Below are positions 7,856 through 16,732 of a stretch of DNA of 64,000 nucleotides, piece by piece. The DNA comes from Oscillospiraceae bacterium (GTDB lineage: Bacteria > Bacillota > Clostridia > Oscillospirales > Oscillospiraceae). Position numbers and translations under genes: made by a program. The stretch covers positions 1 to 64,000 of the forward strand of contig SVMC01000008.1 in NCBI GenBank assembly GCA_015067585.1. The letters run 5' to 3'. Numbering within the stretch: the stretch's first letter is position 1; the number at the start of each line of letters is the position of its first letter. The notes beneath the pieces are model-generated. The model was not told the origin of the DNA and ran no database searches. It was given only the letters and a program-made list of their open reading frames with translations.

Positions 7856-9604
7856 TTATGCATCCGGGAAGGAAAGCTGTTCCTCCAGAAGTTCCATGAC
7901 CGCCTTTGCCCGGCCTTCGTGCATGGGGCTTTCCAGATCCGCTTTTTCCACTGCGTCAAGGAAGGGCAGATGCGGGGAATCCAGCAGGGTGCGGTAGACC
8001 TCCCAGGCATCCTCGGTATCCTCCAAGGCCCTCTCATAGATCTGCAGGGCAGAGTCCACGGAGACACAGTAGCTCAGCATATAGAAGGGCATTTCGTACA
8101 GGTGGGAAAGCTGCGTCCAGTAGACGCGGTCAAATTCCTCGCCGTCTTCTCCGCAGCCGTATTCCTGCATCAGCTCGCTGAACAGCTCGTTCAGGGTTTC
8201 GGCATTGAGGGATTCCTCCGGCAGGGCATACACTGCCTGCTCAAAGGCGGCATAAGCGCCCTGCTGGGTGTAGGTATCCAGGGTATCCAGCAGCTTGATG
8301 CGGCAAAGCGCCTCATAGTCGCTGCGGCTTAAAATGGTCTGCATATTCTGCAGGGTCAGATACTCCATGCCCTGAGAATAGGTCTCTTCCAGATCCAGCG
8401 CCACATCCATCAGACCGTTTTCGTAAGAGGAAAGAAAATGTCCGAATTCATGGGCGGTATAGAGAATGTCCTCCACATCGCCGTAGGTATCCACAAAAAT
8501 GTAGGGAGCATTGTAGGAGTAAAGGTAGGTGGTATAGCCGGTGGGCGCCTTCTTCAGGCTGGTGGAAACATTGTATAATTCGTATTCCTCCATATAGGTG
8601 AAGGCATCCGCCGCAGCGGGATCCAGCAGCTCCATGGATTCGGCAAGACCGGACATAAGGCGTCCTTCCGTCATGCCGGGATAGGTGATGGCATCGTATT
8701 CCCCTGACCCGATCAGCTCCTCCCGGTAGGGGCCAAGCAGAGCCCGGATCTCCGCGAGATAAGCCTCCACATCCTGCGGCACATAATCCCGGCCATAAAA
8801 GTCATACTGGAAGGTCTCATAGTCCGCATAGCCGGATTTTTCCGCGATTTGCCGACGGATCAGCACCAGCTCACAGTAGAGCGCCGCGGCTTCTTCGTTG
8901 ATCTGCTGCAAATAGGCAAGGTAGGCCGCATTGTAGGCTTCCTCGGTCAGATCCTCCCGGGCAAGATAGTCGTTGAGCTTCACGGTCCCGCCGTCCAGCA
9001 GGATCTCCGGGTCGGCGCACAGGGTACGATAGTCATTTACAAGCTCGCTCTCCTGCTGATACAGGGCGACGATCTCATCGTTAAAGCTGTCGCTTTCTTC
9101 ATAGGCATCCAGCTCATGAGGATAGAAGTAACCCTCCCGTTCCATTCTGCCCCGCAGCTTACTCAGCGCGCAGGCCTGCAGCATCTGCTCCATCCACTGC
9201 TCCACCTGAGCGCTCAGCCGGTCGCAGAAGGCATATTCTTCCTGCCATTTTTCGTTGGTCTGATCGCTGTCGGCATGGATCATGGCAATGGCGGTCTGGG
9301 TATAGAAATCGCTATAGGCTTCTCCGGCAGCATCCAGGGCGTCCATCAGCGCGTTTACATCCTTCGCTTCCTCCGCAAGGGTGGTCGCAGTGTCAAACAG
9401 TTCCTGTAATGCTGCCTCATCGGGCTGTGTATAGGGCATCTGGCTGAATGGGACCATGGGTTCAACTCCGGCCAGCTCCTGCATCACTTCCGCAAAGGGG
9501 GTGGAGCCTTCGTTCATGATCTGCTGTATAAGCTCCATACTGCTGCAGCCGGTGAGCAGCAGCGCCGCGCACAGGATCAGCGCGGTCACACGCCATATCC
9601 GCAT
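7856..9604 (-). CDS. Lipoprotein metallopeptidase, M3 (oligoendopeptidase F-like) family
   Basis: A 582-residue protein with a lipoprotein signal (hydrophobic stretch, lipobox LLTGC, acylated Cys20), so it is anchored outside the cell membrane. The zinc motif HEFGH is at 385-389 and a further Glu follows in DLEETYSQGMEYL, as expected for the gluzincin M3 family. The length fits M3 enzymes, which cleave short peptides. Lipoprotein forms are less common than cytoplasmic PepF, so this one probably trims peptides at the surface. The start has GGAGGTGA. I see no partner gene; a separate promoter serves the next gene downstream. Confidence 0.82.
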   Translation of the reverse strand: MRIWRVTALILCAALLLTGCSSMELIQQIMNEGSTPFAEVMQELAGVEPMVPFSQMPYTQPDEAALQELFDTATTLAEEAKDVNALMDALDAAGEAYSDFYTQTAIAMIHADSDQTNEKWQEEYAFCDRLSAQVEQWMEQMLQACALSKLRGRMEREGYFYPHELDAYEESDSFNDEIVALYQQESELVNDYRTLCADPEILLDGGTVKLNDYLAREDLTEEAYNAAYLAYLQQINEEAAALYCELVLIRRQIAEKSGYADYETFQYDFYGRDYVPQDVEAYLAEIRALLGPYREELIGSGEYDAITYPGMTEGRLMSGLAESMELLDPAAADAFTYMEEYELYNVSTSLKKAPTGYTTYLYSYNAPYIFVDTYGDVEDILYTAHEFGHFLSSYENGLMDVALDLEETYSQGMEYLTLQNMQTILSRSDYEALCRIKLLDTLDTYTQQGAYAAFEQAVYALPEESLNAETLNELFSELMQEYGCGEDGEEFDRVYWTQLSHLYEMPFYMLSYCVSVDSALQIYERALEDTEDAWEVYRTLLDSPHLPFLDAVEKADLESPMHEGRAKAVMELLEEQLSFPDA

Positions 9605-9680
9605 GGGATCACCTCCATTGGTATTGTTTATCGTAATTCTACCATAGTGACATGATTTTTGTAGAGGTACACCTCATATT

Positions 9681-9784
9681 TTGTCGTTTTTCTGCATAAC
9701 ACCCAAAATTGTCGGATTATGTAAAAAACTTTCTGGGCAATTTGCCGCATATCTATTGAAAGCCAGAGAAATTTGTGATAAATT
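9681..9784 (+). promoter_or_regulatory. spo0A upstream region: two 0A-box-like sites and a SigA-like promoter
   Basis: TTGTCGTT (9681-9688) and TTGTCGGA (9709-9716) each resemble the Spo0A box (TGTCGAA) with one or two mismatches. A promoter-like pair TTGAAA (9756-9761), 17 bp, TAAATT (9779-9784) follows. This fits autoregulation as in Bacillus. Sequence match only. Confidence 0.4.
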
Positions 9785-9847
9785 TTAATCAACGCCGCAG
9801 TTACGATTCGCTGCGCAGGAATGATTACTATGACGGGAGAGGTACAA

Positions 9848-10633
9848 ATGGAACGATGCTTCAATGTGCTGATTGCCGATGGCAATGAGGCATTTTGTGA
9901 AGAATTACGCCAGAGGCTGGACGCAGTCGATGGCTATACAGTGGTGGGCACAGCGACAGACGGACAGCGTGCGATGGAACTGCTTCGGCAATGCCGGGCG
10001 GATGTGCTGGTGATCGATCTGATGCTGCCAAAGCTGGACGGGATTTCCGTTCTGAAGGCAGCCGCAGAACTGGAGCGGCGTCCTGCTTCGGTGGTGATGT
10101 CCTCCTTTGTGACAGACTATGTGGCAGGAATGACCGCCAATCTGGGGGCGCAGTATTTTATGCTCAAGCCCTGTGATCCCCGGGCGGTGGCGGACCGTCT
10201 GAAGGAAATGCGGGAGAGCACCATGCCGCAGCGCAACGCGGTGCTCCGCACAAGACCCGAGGTCAATGTGGAGGCCATGGTGACCTCCATCATCCATGAG
10301 ATTGGTGTGCCTGCCCACATTAAGGGCTACCAATATCTGCGGGAAGCCATCATGATCGCAGTGGGAGATATGGATGTGATCAATGCCATCACCAAGGTAC
10401 TGTACCCCCAGGTGGCAAAGACCTTCCAGACCACGCCATCGAGAGTGGAGCGGGCCATCCGCCATGCCATCGAGGTGGCATGGGACCGGGGCGATCTGGA
10501 GACCCTGCAGCGCTTCTTCGGCTATACGGTGTCCAACGCAAAGGGTAAACCCACCAACAGTGAGTTCATCGCCCTGATCGCAGACAAATTGCAGCTTCAG
10601 ATCAAGAATATGCAGTCCGTTCAGGTCTCTTGA
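9848..10633 (+). CDS. spo0A: Sporulation master response regulator Spo0A
   Basis: A 261-residue protein from the ATG at 9848 (GGGAGAGG ribosome site); an upstream in-frame ATG at 9821 lacks one. The N-terminal receiver domain has phospho-acceptor D57 ([13 protein letters not shown]) and the LKP lysine. The C-terminal DNA-binding domain has the Spo0A-only blocks [20 protein letters not shown] and [17 protein letters not shown]. It switches cells into sporulation when phosphorylated. Odd point: the N-terminal acidic pair, usually DD, is D11-G12 (IADGNEAF), which removes one expected Mg2+ ligand. The gene stands alone, ending at a strong bidirectional terminator. Confidence 0.96.
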   Translation: MERCFNVLIADGNEAFCEELRQRLDAVDGYTVVGTATDGQRAMELLRQCRADVLVIDLMLPKLDGISVLKAAAELERRPASVVMSSFVTDYVAGMTANLGAQYFMLKPCDPRAVADRLKEMRESTMPQRNAVLRTRPEVNVEAMVTSIIHEIGVPAHIKGYQYLREAIMIAVGDMDVINAITKVLYPQVAKTFQTTPSRVERAIRHAIEVAWDRGDLETLQRFFGYTVSNAKGKPTNSEFIALIADKLQLQIKNMQSVQVS

Positions 10634-10649
10634 TCCAAGCGAAAACGAA

Positions 10650-10674
10650 CCCGCCGGCCCAATGGGCCGGCGGG
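10650..10674. terminator. Bidirectional terminator between spo0A and the NSS transporter
   Basis: A perfect 11-bp stem CCCGCCGGCCC/GGGCCGGCGGG with an AAT loop between convergent genes. The + tail is GTTGTTTATTT. Confidence 0.88.
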
Positions 10675-10701
10675 CGTTGTTTATTTGGGGGAAAGACTTA
10701 A

Positions 10702-12240
10702 TTATCCCTTCTTGAGCTTTCTGCCGGAGAGGAAGGTCAGCACGAAGAAGACCACCAGCAGAACACCTGCGATGATGTAGCCGGCAATGACATTGCCGAA
10801 GAAGTCAGCAATCTGACCTGCGGCGATGAAGGCCATGGCAACGGGGACGATGAAGCGGATGCAGATGACATAGAACAGGCGCATATTGCCCTTGTAGCCG
10901 ATCTTGATCTCATCATAGAGAGAATCGGGACCCTGTTCCCAGCCGATGATCAGAGCCATGATCATGGCGCCGATGGGCATTGCCAGACCTTCAGACCAGG
11001 TGTCCATGAAGTCCAGCCAGCAGTCGTTCCATACTGCCATGGGGATGTCGGGATTGATCTTGTTGAGCAGGTTGATGGGGGCGATGCCGGTGCTGCCCAG
11101 ACCGTCAGCGGCAACCAGAGCGGCAACCAGAGTGATAAGAGCGCAGACCACAACGGTGATCTTGCTGCGGTTGGAGGTCTTGCCCTTGTCAGCATTGCGG
11201 TCGAGGATCATGGTTACGATAACCTCGATCAGGGAGATGGCGGAGGAAATGGCAGCGATCAGAACCAGAATGTAGAAGATGAAGCCGAAGATGCCGCCGA
11301 GGGGGCCCATGTTGTGGAACACGTCCTGCAGGGTGGAGAACAGGAGGTTCGGGCCGCTGAGCTTGATTTCTGCTACGGGGATGCCATTGTTGATGCCATT
11401 GGCAACAGCGGCGGGGATAACAGCCAGACCGGCCATCAGAGCAACGATGGAGTCAGCAACCACGATCACGAGGGAGTTCTTGGGCAGGTTTTCCTTCTTG
11501 TCCAGATAGGAGCCGTAGGTGATCATGGCACCCATGGCCAGGGACAGGGAGAAGAACATCTGACCGCCGGCGGTAGCCAGAACGGAGATCAGGCTGGGTG
11601 CTTCCTCAATGAAGCCGCCTTCCACAGCATAGCCGGGAACGAACATGAACTTGAGGCCTTCCACAGCATTGGGAAGGGTCAGAGCGCGGATGATGATGAT
11701 GACCAGCATGACGAACAGGGCGGGCATGCCGATCTTGTTGAACTTCTCAATGCCGCCGGAGATGCCGCCGCGGTTGATGAAGTAGCAAATGATCATGAAC
11801 AGCACAGTCACACCGATGCCCATCCAGGGATTGGTGAGCAGGGTGCCGAAGGAGCTGCTGTCGGGCATGGCACCAAAGATGCCGCCGGCATTGATGGCGA
11901 TGTAGTAGATGCAGTAGCCGCCGAGGACGGAGTAGAAGGTCATGATGAGGGCGGGTGCAATCAGAGCGAGCCAGCCGACACCGGAGAAGCGCTTGGTGAA
12001 CTTTTTGTAAGCTGCGATGGGGCCGGAGCCGGTCTTACGACCGAGCGCCAGCTCACTGCACATGATGGCAAAGCCAACGAAGATTGCCAGTGCTGCATAA
12101 ACCAGAAGGAAGGTAAAGCCGCCGCTCTTACCCATTTTGTAGGGGAAGCCCCAGATGTTGCCCAGACCGACCGCTGAGCCGATGGCAGCCAAAAGGAAGC
12201 CTATGTTGCTTCCCCAGGAGCCGCGATTGTTGTTATCCAT
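10702..12240 (-). CDS. Sodium-dependent transporter, neurotransmitter:sodium symporter (NSS/SNF) family
   Basis: A 512-residue protein with about 12 membrane segments in the LeuT-like NSS fold. The N-terminal signature is SWGSNIGFLLAAIGSAVGLG followed by NIWGFPYKMGKSGGF; the unwound TM1 binds Na+ and substrate. Bacterial members import amino acids such as tryptophan, tyrosine or leucine with sodium. The exact substrate is not readable. It has AAAGGAGA before ATG and its own promoter (TTTACA-17-TAAAGT). It is a single-gene unit. Confidence 0.9.
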   Translation of the reverse strand: MDNNNRGSWGSNIGFLLAAIGSAVGLGNIWGFPYKMGKSGGFTFLLVYAALAIFVGFAIMCSELALGRKTGSGPIAAYKKFTKRFSGVGWLALIAPALIMTFYSVLGGYCIYYIAINAGGIFGAMPDSSSFGTLLTNPWMGIGVTVLFMIICYFINRGGISGGIEKFNKIGMPALFVMLVIIIIRALTLPNAVEGLKFMFVPGYAVEGGFIEEAPSLISVLATAGGQMFFSLSLAMGAMITYGSYLDKKENLPKNSLVIVVADSIVALMAGLAVIPAAVANGINNGIPVAEIKLSGPNLLFSTLQDVFHNMGPLGGIFGFIFYILVLIAAISSAISLIEVIVTMILDRNADKGKTSNRSKITVVVCALITLVAALVAADGLGSTGIAPINLLNKINPDIPMAVWNDCWLDFMDTWSEGLAMPIGAMIMALIIGWEQGPDSLYDEIKIGYKGNMRLFYVICIRFIVPVAMAFIAAGQIADFFGNVIAGYIIAGVLLVVFFVLTFLSGRKLKKG

Positions 12241-12288
12241 TATGATCTCTCCTTTTCAAATTTGCATAGGAAATAAACTTCCTTATAT

Positions 12289-12317
12289 ACTTTAACGAAA
12301 AATCGGCCCCTTGTAAA
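12289..12317 (-). promoter_or_regulatory. Promoter of the NSS transporter gene
   Basis: TTTACA (12317-12312), a 17-bp spacer and TAAAGT (12294-12289) on the minus strand. Further upstream (12340-12354) is a perfect palindrome ATTAGA-ACC-TCTAAT that could be an operator. The rest of 12241-12557 is AT-rich with no gene seen. Confidence 0.5.
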
Positions 12318-12505
12318 AACTGTTTTTTGCATAATGACCATTAGAGGTTCTAATATACTCTGTTTTTATTTCGTTTCCTTATGGATTCTCGGAAAAGGAG
12401 ATGAATACCCGGCAAAAAAGTTTGTATTATGTTTGTATCGAATCAAAAATTTTTCACTTTTTTGCTTCTTTTCCATGATAACATAGAATATCCGTGAAAA
12501 TATGG

Positions 12506-12535
12506 TTGTGTCCGGGCGGGAAAAAGTGGTATAAT
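12506..12535 (+). promoter_or_regulatory. Promoter of the 12558 gene
   Basis: TTGTGT, an 18-bp spacer and TATAAT (12530-12535). Transcription should begin near 12542, right before the AAGGAGGT ribosome site, giving a very short leader. Confidence 0.65.
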
Positions 12536-12557
12536 GCGGAAAAAGGAGGTGCCTGCC

Positions 12558-12953
12558 GTGATCGACCAACTGATCTTCCGCAGCGGCGTAGTCTGCCGGG
12601 GCGGTTTTATTGCCTATTATAATGAAATGTCCGTATATTGTCCGGATCCCATGGCTATGTTCTCCCGTTCCGTTGCCGTTTTAGTGTGCGGGGACGGGCG
12701 GCTGCTGATCTGCCCCGTGGATATGACGAAGCCGGATCAGGTGCCGGAGCAGCCGGAATTCCGCCGCATCTCCCGGGGTGAATTCGGCACCCGTTCTTTC
12801 GGCGCCCTCTTTGCCCAGGGCCGCTATTTTTCCATCCGCAGCGGCGAGCTGATGGGCAGCTATCAGATCTCAGACGATCTGGTGCTCTGTGACGAATTCC
12901 CCAACCCCAGAGCTTATCAGCGCTATCTGCTTCAGAAGGAGCCAAAGGGATAA
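12558..12953 (+). CDS. Hypothetical protein, 131 residues
   Basis: I do not recognise this gene. The GTG at 12558 is seven bases after a near-perfect AAGGAGGT and fits the promoter; an ATG at 12534 overlaps the -10 box and cannot be the start. The soluble product begins M-IDQLIFRSGVVCRGGFIAYY and has no signal peptide, membrane segment or obvious catalytic motif. It mixes short hydrophobic strands (SVAVLVCGDGRLLICPVD) with charged loops and ends in LLQKEPKG. It stands alone between the NSS promoter region and a repeat. Confidence 0.7.
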   Translation: MIDQLIFRSGVVCRGGFIAYYNEMSVYCPDPMAMFSRSVAVLVCGDGRLLICPVDMTKPDQVPEQPEFRRISRGEFGTRSFGALFAQGRYFSIRSGELMGSYQISDDLVLCDEFPNPRAYQRYLLQKEPKG

Positions 12954-13102
12954 GGCGGCACAACCATCGAGGTATGCCCTTCCTGTTTGTCGAAAAACTG
13001 ACAGAATGGAGGATCCGGGCGAATTGGAAACACTTTCCAGGCGAACACAGTTCGACCCTACAGTGTGGCCTGATAGATTTTGCGATATATGTGGCGGGTG
13101 CC

Positions 13103-13163
13103 GTCAATCAGGGGACAGTCCCCCGATCGGCAGGCCGATCAGCGAACCGTCCCCGTGATTGAC
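13103..13163. repeat. Divergent copy of the GTCAATCAGGGGACGG inverted repeat
   Basis: A 61-bp imperfect inverted repeat beginning GTCAATCAGGGGACAG and ending CCGTCCCCGTGATTGAC. It is the same family as 36024-36114, 36344-36435 and 37880-37939. The remaining 12954-13209 shows no gene. Confidence 0.85.
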
Positions 13164-13209
13164 TACCGGGTACCTTTGGCGGCAGCGTTCCCGAAGGGAG
13201 CAGAAAGAA

Positions 13210-13240
13210 AAGCCCTCTCCGGATCTTCCGGAGAGGGCTT
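13210..13240 (-). terminator. Terminator of the uracil permease gene
   Basis: A perfect 14-bp stem (AAGCCCTCTCCGGA) with a 3-nt loop. On the minus strand the tail is CTTTTCTTTCTG. Confidence 0.92.
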
Positions 13241-13260
13241 TGATATGCTTGCTTTGGGAA

Positions 13261-14595
13261 TTACTGAACGATGAAGTTCACAGAGGTGTCACCCTGTTCG
13301 TTGGTGCCGAAGGTGTAGTCCTTGCCGGGCATGATGGCATTGAGGACGATACCCACGATGGAGGCAACGGCCAGACCGGACAGGCTGACGGGGCCGATGA
13401 CGATGGCGCCGCCGTAGGTGATGCCGATGGACAGGACCAGGATCAGAGCGGCAATGAGGACATTGCGGGACTTGGTGAAGTCCACCTTGTTCTCAACCAC
13501 GTTGCGGACACCGACAGCGGAGATCATGCCGTACAGCACCAGGGATACGCCGCCGATGGTGGCAACGGGCATGGAGCTGACGACGGCAGCGAACTTCGGG
13601 CAGAAGGAGAAGAGAATGGCGAGGACGGCAGCGATGCGGATGACCTTGGGGTCATAGACCTTGCTCAGGGCCAGAACGCCGGTGTTTTCGCCGTAGGTGG
13701 TGTTGGCGGGAGCGCCGAAGATGGAAGCCAGGGTGGTGGCCAGACCGTCGCCCAGCAGGGAGCGGTGGAAGCCGGGGTCTTCCATGAAGTTGCGGTCGCA
13801 GGTGGAGGAGATGGCGGAGATATCGCCGATGTGCTCCACCATGGCGGTGAGGGACAGGGGAACGATGGTGACCACAGCGGTCAGCAGGAGGCTGGTGTCC
13901 ACTTCACCGGAGAACAGGCCGAATACGGTGGCTTCCATGTGGATGGGCAGGCCGATCCAGTCGGCGTTGGCAACATTGGTGACCAGAGCTTCCCGGGCGG
14001 CAGGATCAATGATCATGGCGAAGGCATAGGAGCCGACCACACCCAGCAGGATGGGGATGATCTTGATCATGCCCTTGCCCCAGATGTTGGTGGCAATGAC
14101 GATGACGATGGCAACCAGAGCGATCCACCAGTTGGCAGCGCAGTTAGAAACCGCGGAGGAGGACAGGGACAGGCCGATGGCGATGATGATGGGGCCGGTG
14201 ACGATGGGGGGGAAGAAACGCATGACCTTCTTGGTGCCGAAGATCTTGAAGAGACCTGCCAGAATAACATACATCAAACCCGCGATGGCAACGCCGAAGC
14301 AGGCATAGGGCAGCAGCTCAGCCTCGCCATTGGGGGCGATGGCAAAATAGCCGGGGAGGAAAGCGAAGGAAGAGCCTAAGAATGCGGGAACCTTGCCCTT
14401 GGTGAGCAGGTGGAACAGCAGGGTGCCGAGACCGGCGAAGAGCAAGGTGGTGGCCACATTCAGGCCGGTGAGTGCGGGAACCAGAACGGTTGCGCCGAAC
14501 ATGGCGAACATATGCTGGAAGCCCAGGGTGATCATCTTGGGGTAGCCAAGCTGTTTGGCGTCATAAATGGCGTCGGTGTTTACATTTTTGTCCAT
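13261..14595 (-). CDS. uraA: Uracil permease, NCS2 family
   Basis: A 444-residue protein with about 14 membrane segments and NCS2 (uracil/xanthine permease) signatures: LGFQHMFAMFGATVLVPALT near the N-terminus, the AMVEHIGDISAIS helix with the key Glu, and GAPANTTYGENTGVLALSKV. It imports uracil by proton symport. The start is the ATG at 14595 (AAAGGAG seven bases before); a longer frame upstream is only the leader read in another phase. The leader holds a short peptide gene and an attenuator, suggesting control by pyrimidine supply. A terminator closes the unit. Confidence 0.92.
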   Translation of the reverse strand: MDKNVNTDAIYDAKQLGYPKMITLGFQHMFAMFGATVLVPALTGLNVATTLLFAGLGTLLFHLLTKGKVPAFLGSSFAFLPGYFAIAPNGEAELLPYACFGVAIAGLMYVILAGLFKIFGTKKVMRFFPPIVTGPIIIAIGLSLSSSAVSNCAANWWIALVAIVIVIATNIWGKGMIKIIPILLGVVGSYAFAMIIDPAAREALVTNVANADWIGLPIHMEATVFGLFSGEVDTSLLLTAVVTIVPLSLTAMVEHIGDISAISSTCDRNFMEDPGFHRSLLGDGLATTLASIFGAPANTTYGENTGVLALSKVYDPKVIRIAAVLAILFSFCPKFAAVVSSMPVATIGGVSLVLYGMISAVGVRNVVENKVDFTKSRNVLIAALILVLSIGITYGGAIVIGPVSLSGLAVASIVGIVLNAIMPGKDYTFGTNEQGDTSVNFIVQ

Positions 14596-14649
14596 TGATT
14601 GTACTCCTTTTCTGTTTTTTCTTTGGGAAGCTCTGGTGAAAACGGGCAG

Positions 14650-14681
14650 AAAAAAACACCGGATCAAATGAAAATCCGATG
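14650..14681 (-). terminator. Attenuator terminator in the uraA leader
   Basis: On the minus strand CATCGGAT (14681-14674) pairs with ATCCGGTG (14664-14657) across a 9-nt loop, followed at once by seven T. It lies between the promoter and the uraA start, so it can stop transcription early. Upstream TTCCGG and CCGGAA (about 14722-14694) can form an earlier pause or competing hairpin. Confidence 0.75.
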
Positions 14682-14759
14682 AAATACCCGATGTTCCGGA
14701 ATCAGAAAAGAAATCCCGGAAGAAACACACATTGCCTTGAAACCAGTGGATGCGGTCAT
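14664..14759 (-). CDS. uraA leader peptide (31 residues)
   Basis: The ATG at 14759 has AAAGGAGG eight bases upstream, one of the best ribosome sites in the window. It encodes a 31-residue peptide beginning MTASTGFKAMCVSSG and ending HRIFI. The stop codon lies in the loop of the attenuator, so a ribosome finishing the peptide would cover the terminator's 5' arm. This is the layout of the E. coli pyrBI leader, where UTP shortage slows polymerase and lets the ribosome block termination. It is not PyrR-like as far as I can see. Function is inferred from layout. Confidence 0.65.
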   Translation of the reverse strand: MTASTGFKAMCVSSGISFLIPEHRVFHRIFI

Positions 14760-14798
14760 GGCAGCGGCCTCCTTTCCGTAATTTCTTCAACCTTTCCT

Positions 14799-14827
14799 AT
14801 TTTAATGGTTTGCTGTATAAAAGTCAA
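14799..14827 (-). promoter_or_regulatory. SigA promoter of the uraA leader
   Basis: TTGACT (14827-14822), a 17-bp spacer, TAAAAT (14804-14799). Confidence 0.82.
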
Positions 14828-14916
14828 GGGAAAACGACTTGTTTCCAAAAAATGTGCCTATCGTTTGTTATTTATGCGGTAATTTAAGGTTGTTTGGTGA
14901 CTTTATACATGGAAAA

Positions 14917-14939
14917 GGCCGCCCCTTGTGGGAGCGGCC
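14917..14939 (-). terminator. Terminator after the proS-Cys-rich gene pair
   Basis: Stem GGCCGCTCCC/GGGGCGGCC with a short loop and a TTTTCC tail on the minus strand, ten bases after the stop. Confidence 0.75.
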
Positions 14940-14948
14940 CGATGTCGC

Positions 14949-15185
14949 TTATTTCGTTGGGGTCAGGCGGGCGATGATCTCGCCGTAATGAGCGGGGTCA
15001 TGGGGGTAGAGGCAGGCGGAGCAGTCCTTCACACCATTTTGGCAAAGGAAGTCACCGCCGCAGGCTTCCCCTAAATGGTACAGGGGGCAGAAGCAGAACA
15101 GGCAGTTGAATTCCTCCGGGCTGGCCGTTTCATGGCAGGGGAAAAACGCACAGTCCCTGTTCTGAAAGAAGGCATGATTGCCCAT
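14949..15185 (-). CDS. Cysteine-rich small domain protein (PF04071-like)
   Basis: A 78-residue protein with nine cysteines in the spacing of the Cys-rich small domain family: NRDCAFFPCH, FNCLFCFCPLYHL, then CQNGVKDCSACLYPH. It probably binds zinc or another metal; no activity is established. The ATG at 15185 shares one base with the proS stop (TGATG), so it is translated by coupling to proS. Homologues occur in many Clostridia and methanogens. A terminator follows. Confidence 0.8.
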   Translation of the reverse strand: MGNHAFFQNRDCAFFPCHETASPEEFNCLFCFCPLYHLGEACGGDFLCQNGVKDCSACLYPHDPAHYGEIIARLTPTK

Positions 15186-16621
15186 CAATAGGCAACGCCC
15201 CAATAGATCATCTTCTTGGCGGGTTTGCCGCAGATGGGGCAGGTGTCACCGAGGTTTTCCTGGGCGAAGGGCATGCAGCGGGAGGACATACCGGCCTCTT
15301 CCTTCATGCGCAGCTCGCACTCCAGGCTTTCGCACCACATGGTCTTGATGAAGCCGCCGTGCTCTTCCTGCAGGGCCTTGGCTTCTTCCAGAGAATGGGC
15401 TTCGTAGATGTTGTCCTGCAGGTTCTTCAGGGCCTTGGCGTACAGGCCGTCATGCACCTGCTGCAGCAGATCGAAGGCTGCCTCGGGGGCGGAATCGATG
15501 CTGACAAAGGTCTTTTCCCGGTTGTCGCGGCGTACCATGCAGCACTGGTCGTTCTCGATATCTCTGGGGCCGATCTCCACGCGCACGGGAACGCCCTTCA
15601 TCTCCCACTGGGCGCACTTCCAGCCCAGGGAGTTGTCGGTGTCGTCCACCTTGACGCGGATGCCGGCAGCGGCCAGCTTTTCGCTCAGGGCAGCGGCGGC
15701 TTCCAGAACGCCGGGCTTATGCTGGGCAACGGGAACCACGATGACCTGAATGGGAGCGATCTTCGGGGGCAGAACCAGACCGTTGTTATCGCCGTGGGTC
15801 ATGATGATGCCGCCGATGAGACGGGTGGACACGCCCCAGGAGGTCTGGTGGGGGTAGGCACGGTGGTTGCTCTTGTCGGTGAAGGTGATATCAAAGGCCT
15901 TGGCGAAGCCGTCGCCAAAGTAATGGGAGGTGCCTGCCTGCAGGGCCTTGCGGTCATGCATCATGCATTCGATGGTGTAGGTGGCTTCGGCGCCGTTGAA
16001 CTTTTCCTTGTCGGTCTTCTGGCCGCGGGTGACGGGCATGGCCAGCACATTTTCGCAGAAGTCGGCATAGACATTGAGGATCTTCTCGGTCTCTTCCTTG
16101 GCTTCCTCCGCGGTGGCGTGCATGGTGTGGCCTTCCTGCCACAGGAACTCACGGTGACGCAGGAAGGGGCGGGAGGTCTTTTCCCAGCGCAGAACGCTGC
16201 ACCACTGGTTGTACATCTTGGGAAGGTCGCGGTGGGACTGGATGACATCCCGGAAATGCTCGCAGAACAGAGTCTCAGAGGTGGGACGGATGCAGTAGCG
16301 CTCCTCCAGCTTTTCGCTGCCGCCCATGGTGACCCATGCGCACTCGGGAGCGAAGCCTTCCACATGATCCTTTTCCTTCTGCAGCAGGGATTCGGGGATC
16401 AGCATGGGCATATAGACATTCTCCGCACCGGTCTTCTTGAACTCGGCATCCATCAGATGCTGGATGTTTTCCCAGATGGCATAGCCATAGGGACGGTAGA
16501 TAAAGATACCCTTGATGGAGGAATAATCGATCAGCTCGGCCTTCTTGCATACATCGGTATACCACTGGGCAAAGTCTACCTCCATATCCGTAATTTGTTC
16601 GACTTTCTTCTCTTTTGCCAT
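15185..16621 (-). CDS. proS: Prolyl-tRNA synthetase (short, archaeal/eukaryote-like type)
   Basis: A 478-residue class II aminoacyl-tRNA synthetase. The class II motifs are visible: motif 2 around [20 protein letters not shown] followed by [10 protein letters not shown], and a C-terminal anticodon domain with a zinc-like Cys set ([11 protein letters not shown]) ending in ...YWGVAY as usual for ProRS type 3. It charges tRNA-Pro. It lacks the YbaK-like editing insert of the long bacterial form. I chose the ATG at 16621 because an ATG four codons upstream lies directly against the AAAGG site with no spacing. It is coupled to the Cys-rich gene downstream. I see no T-box leader. Confidence 0.95.
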   Translation of the reverse strand: MAKEKKVEQITDMEVDFAQWYTDVCKKAELIDYSSIKGIFIYRPYGYAIWENIQHLMDAEFKKTGAENVYMPMLIPESLLQKEKDHVEGFAPECAWVTMGGSEKLEERYCIRPTSETLFCEHFRDVIQSHRDLPKMYNQWCSVLRWEKTSRPFLRHREFLWQEGHTMHATAEEAKEETEKILNVYADFCENVLAMPVTRGQKTDKEKFNGAEATYTIECMMHDRKALQAGTSHYFGDGFAKAFDITFTDKSNHRAYPHQTSWGVSTRLIGGIIMTHGDNNGLVLPPKIAPIQVIVVPVAQHKPGVLEAAAALSEKLAAAGIRVKVDDTDNSLGWKCAQWEMKGVPVRVEIGPRDIENDQCCMVRRDNREKTFVSIDSAPEAAFDLLQQVHDGLYAKALKNLQDNIYEAHSLEEAKALQEEHGGFIKTMWCESLECELRMKEEAGMSSRCMPFAQENLGDTCPICGKPAKKMIYWGVAY

Positions 16622-16732
16622 AGTATGTTTCATCCTTTCGGAATAATATCTCTTTGGTTACACAAATTATATTTTATCACACCTGTCAAGGCTTTGCATA
16701 GGATAATGCAGCCTTTTTTCACAGGAGGGACG

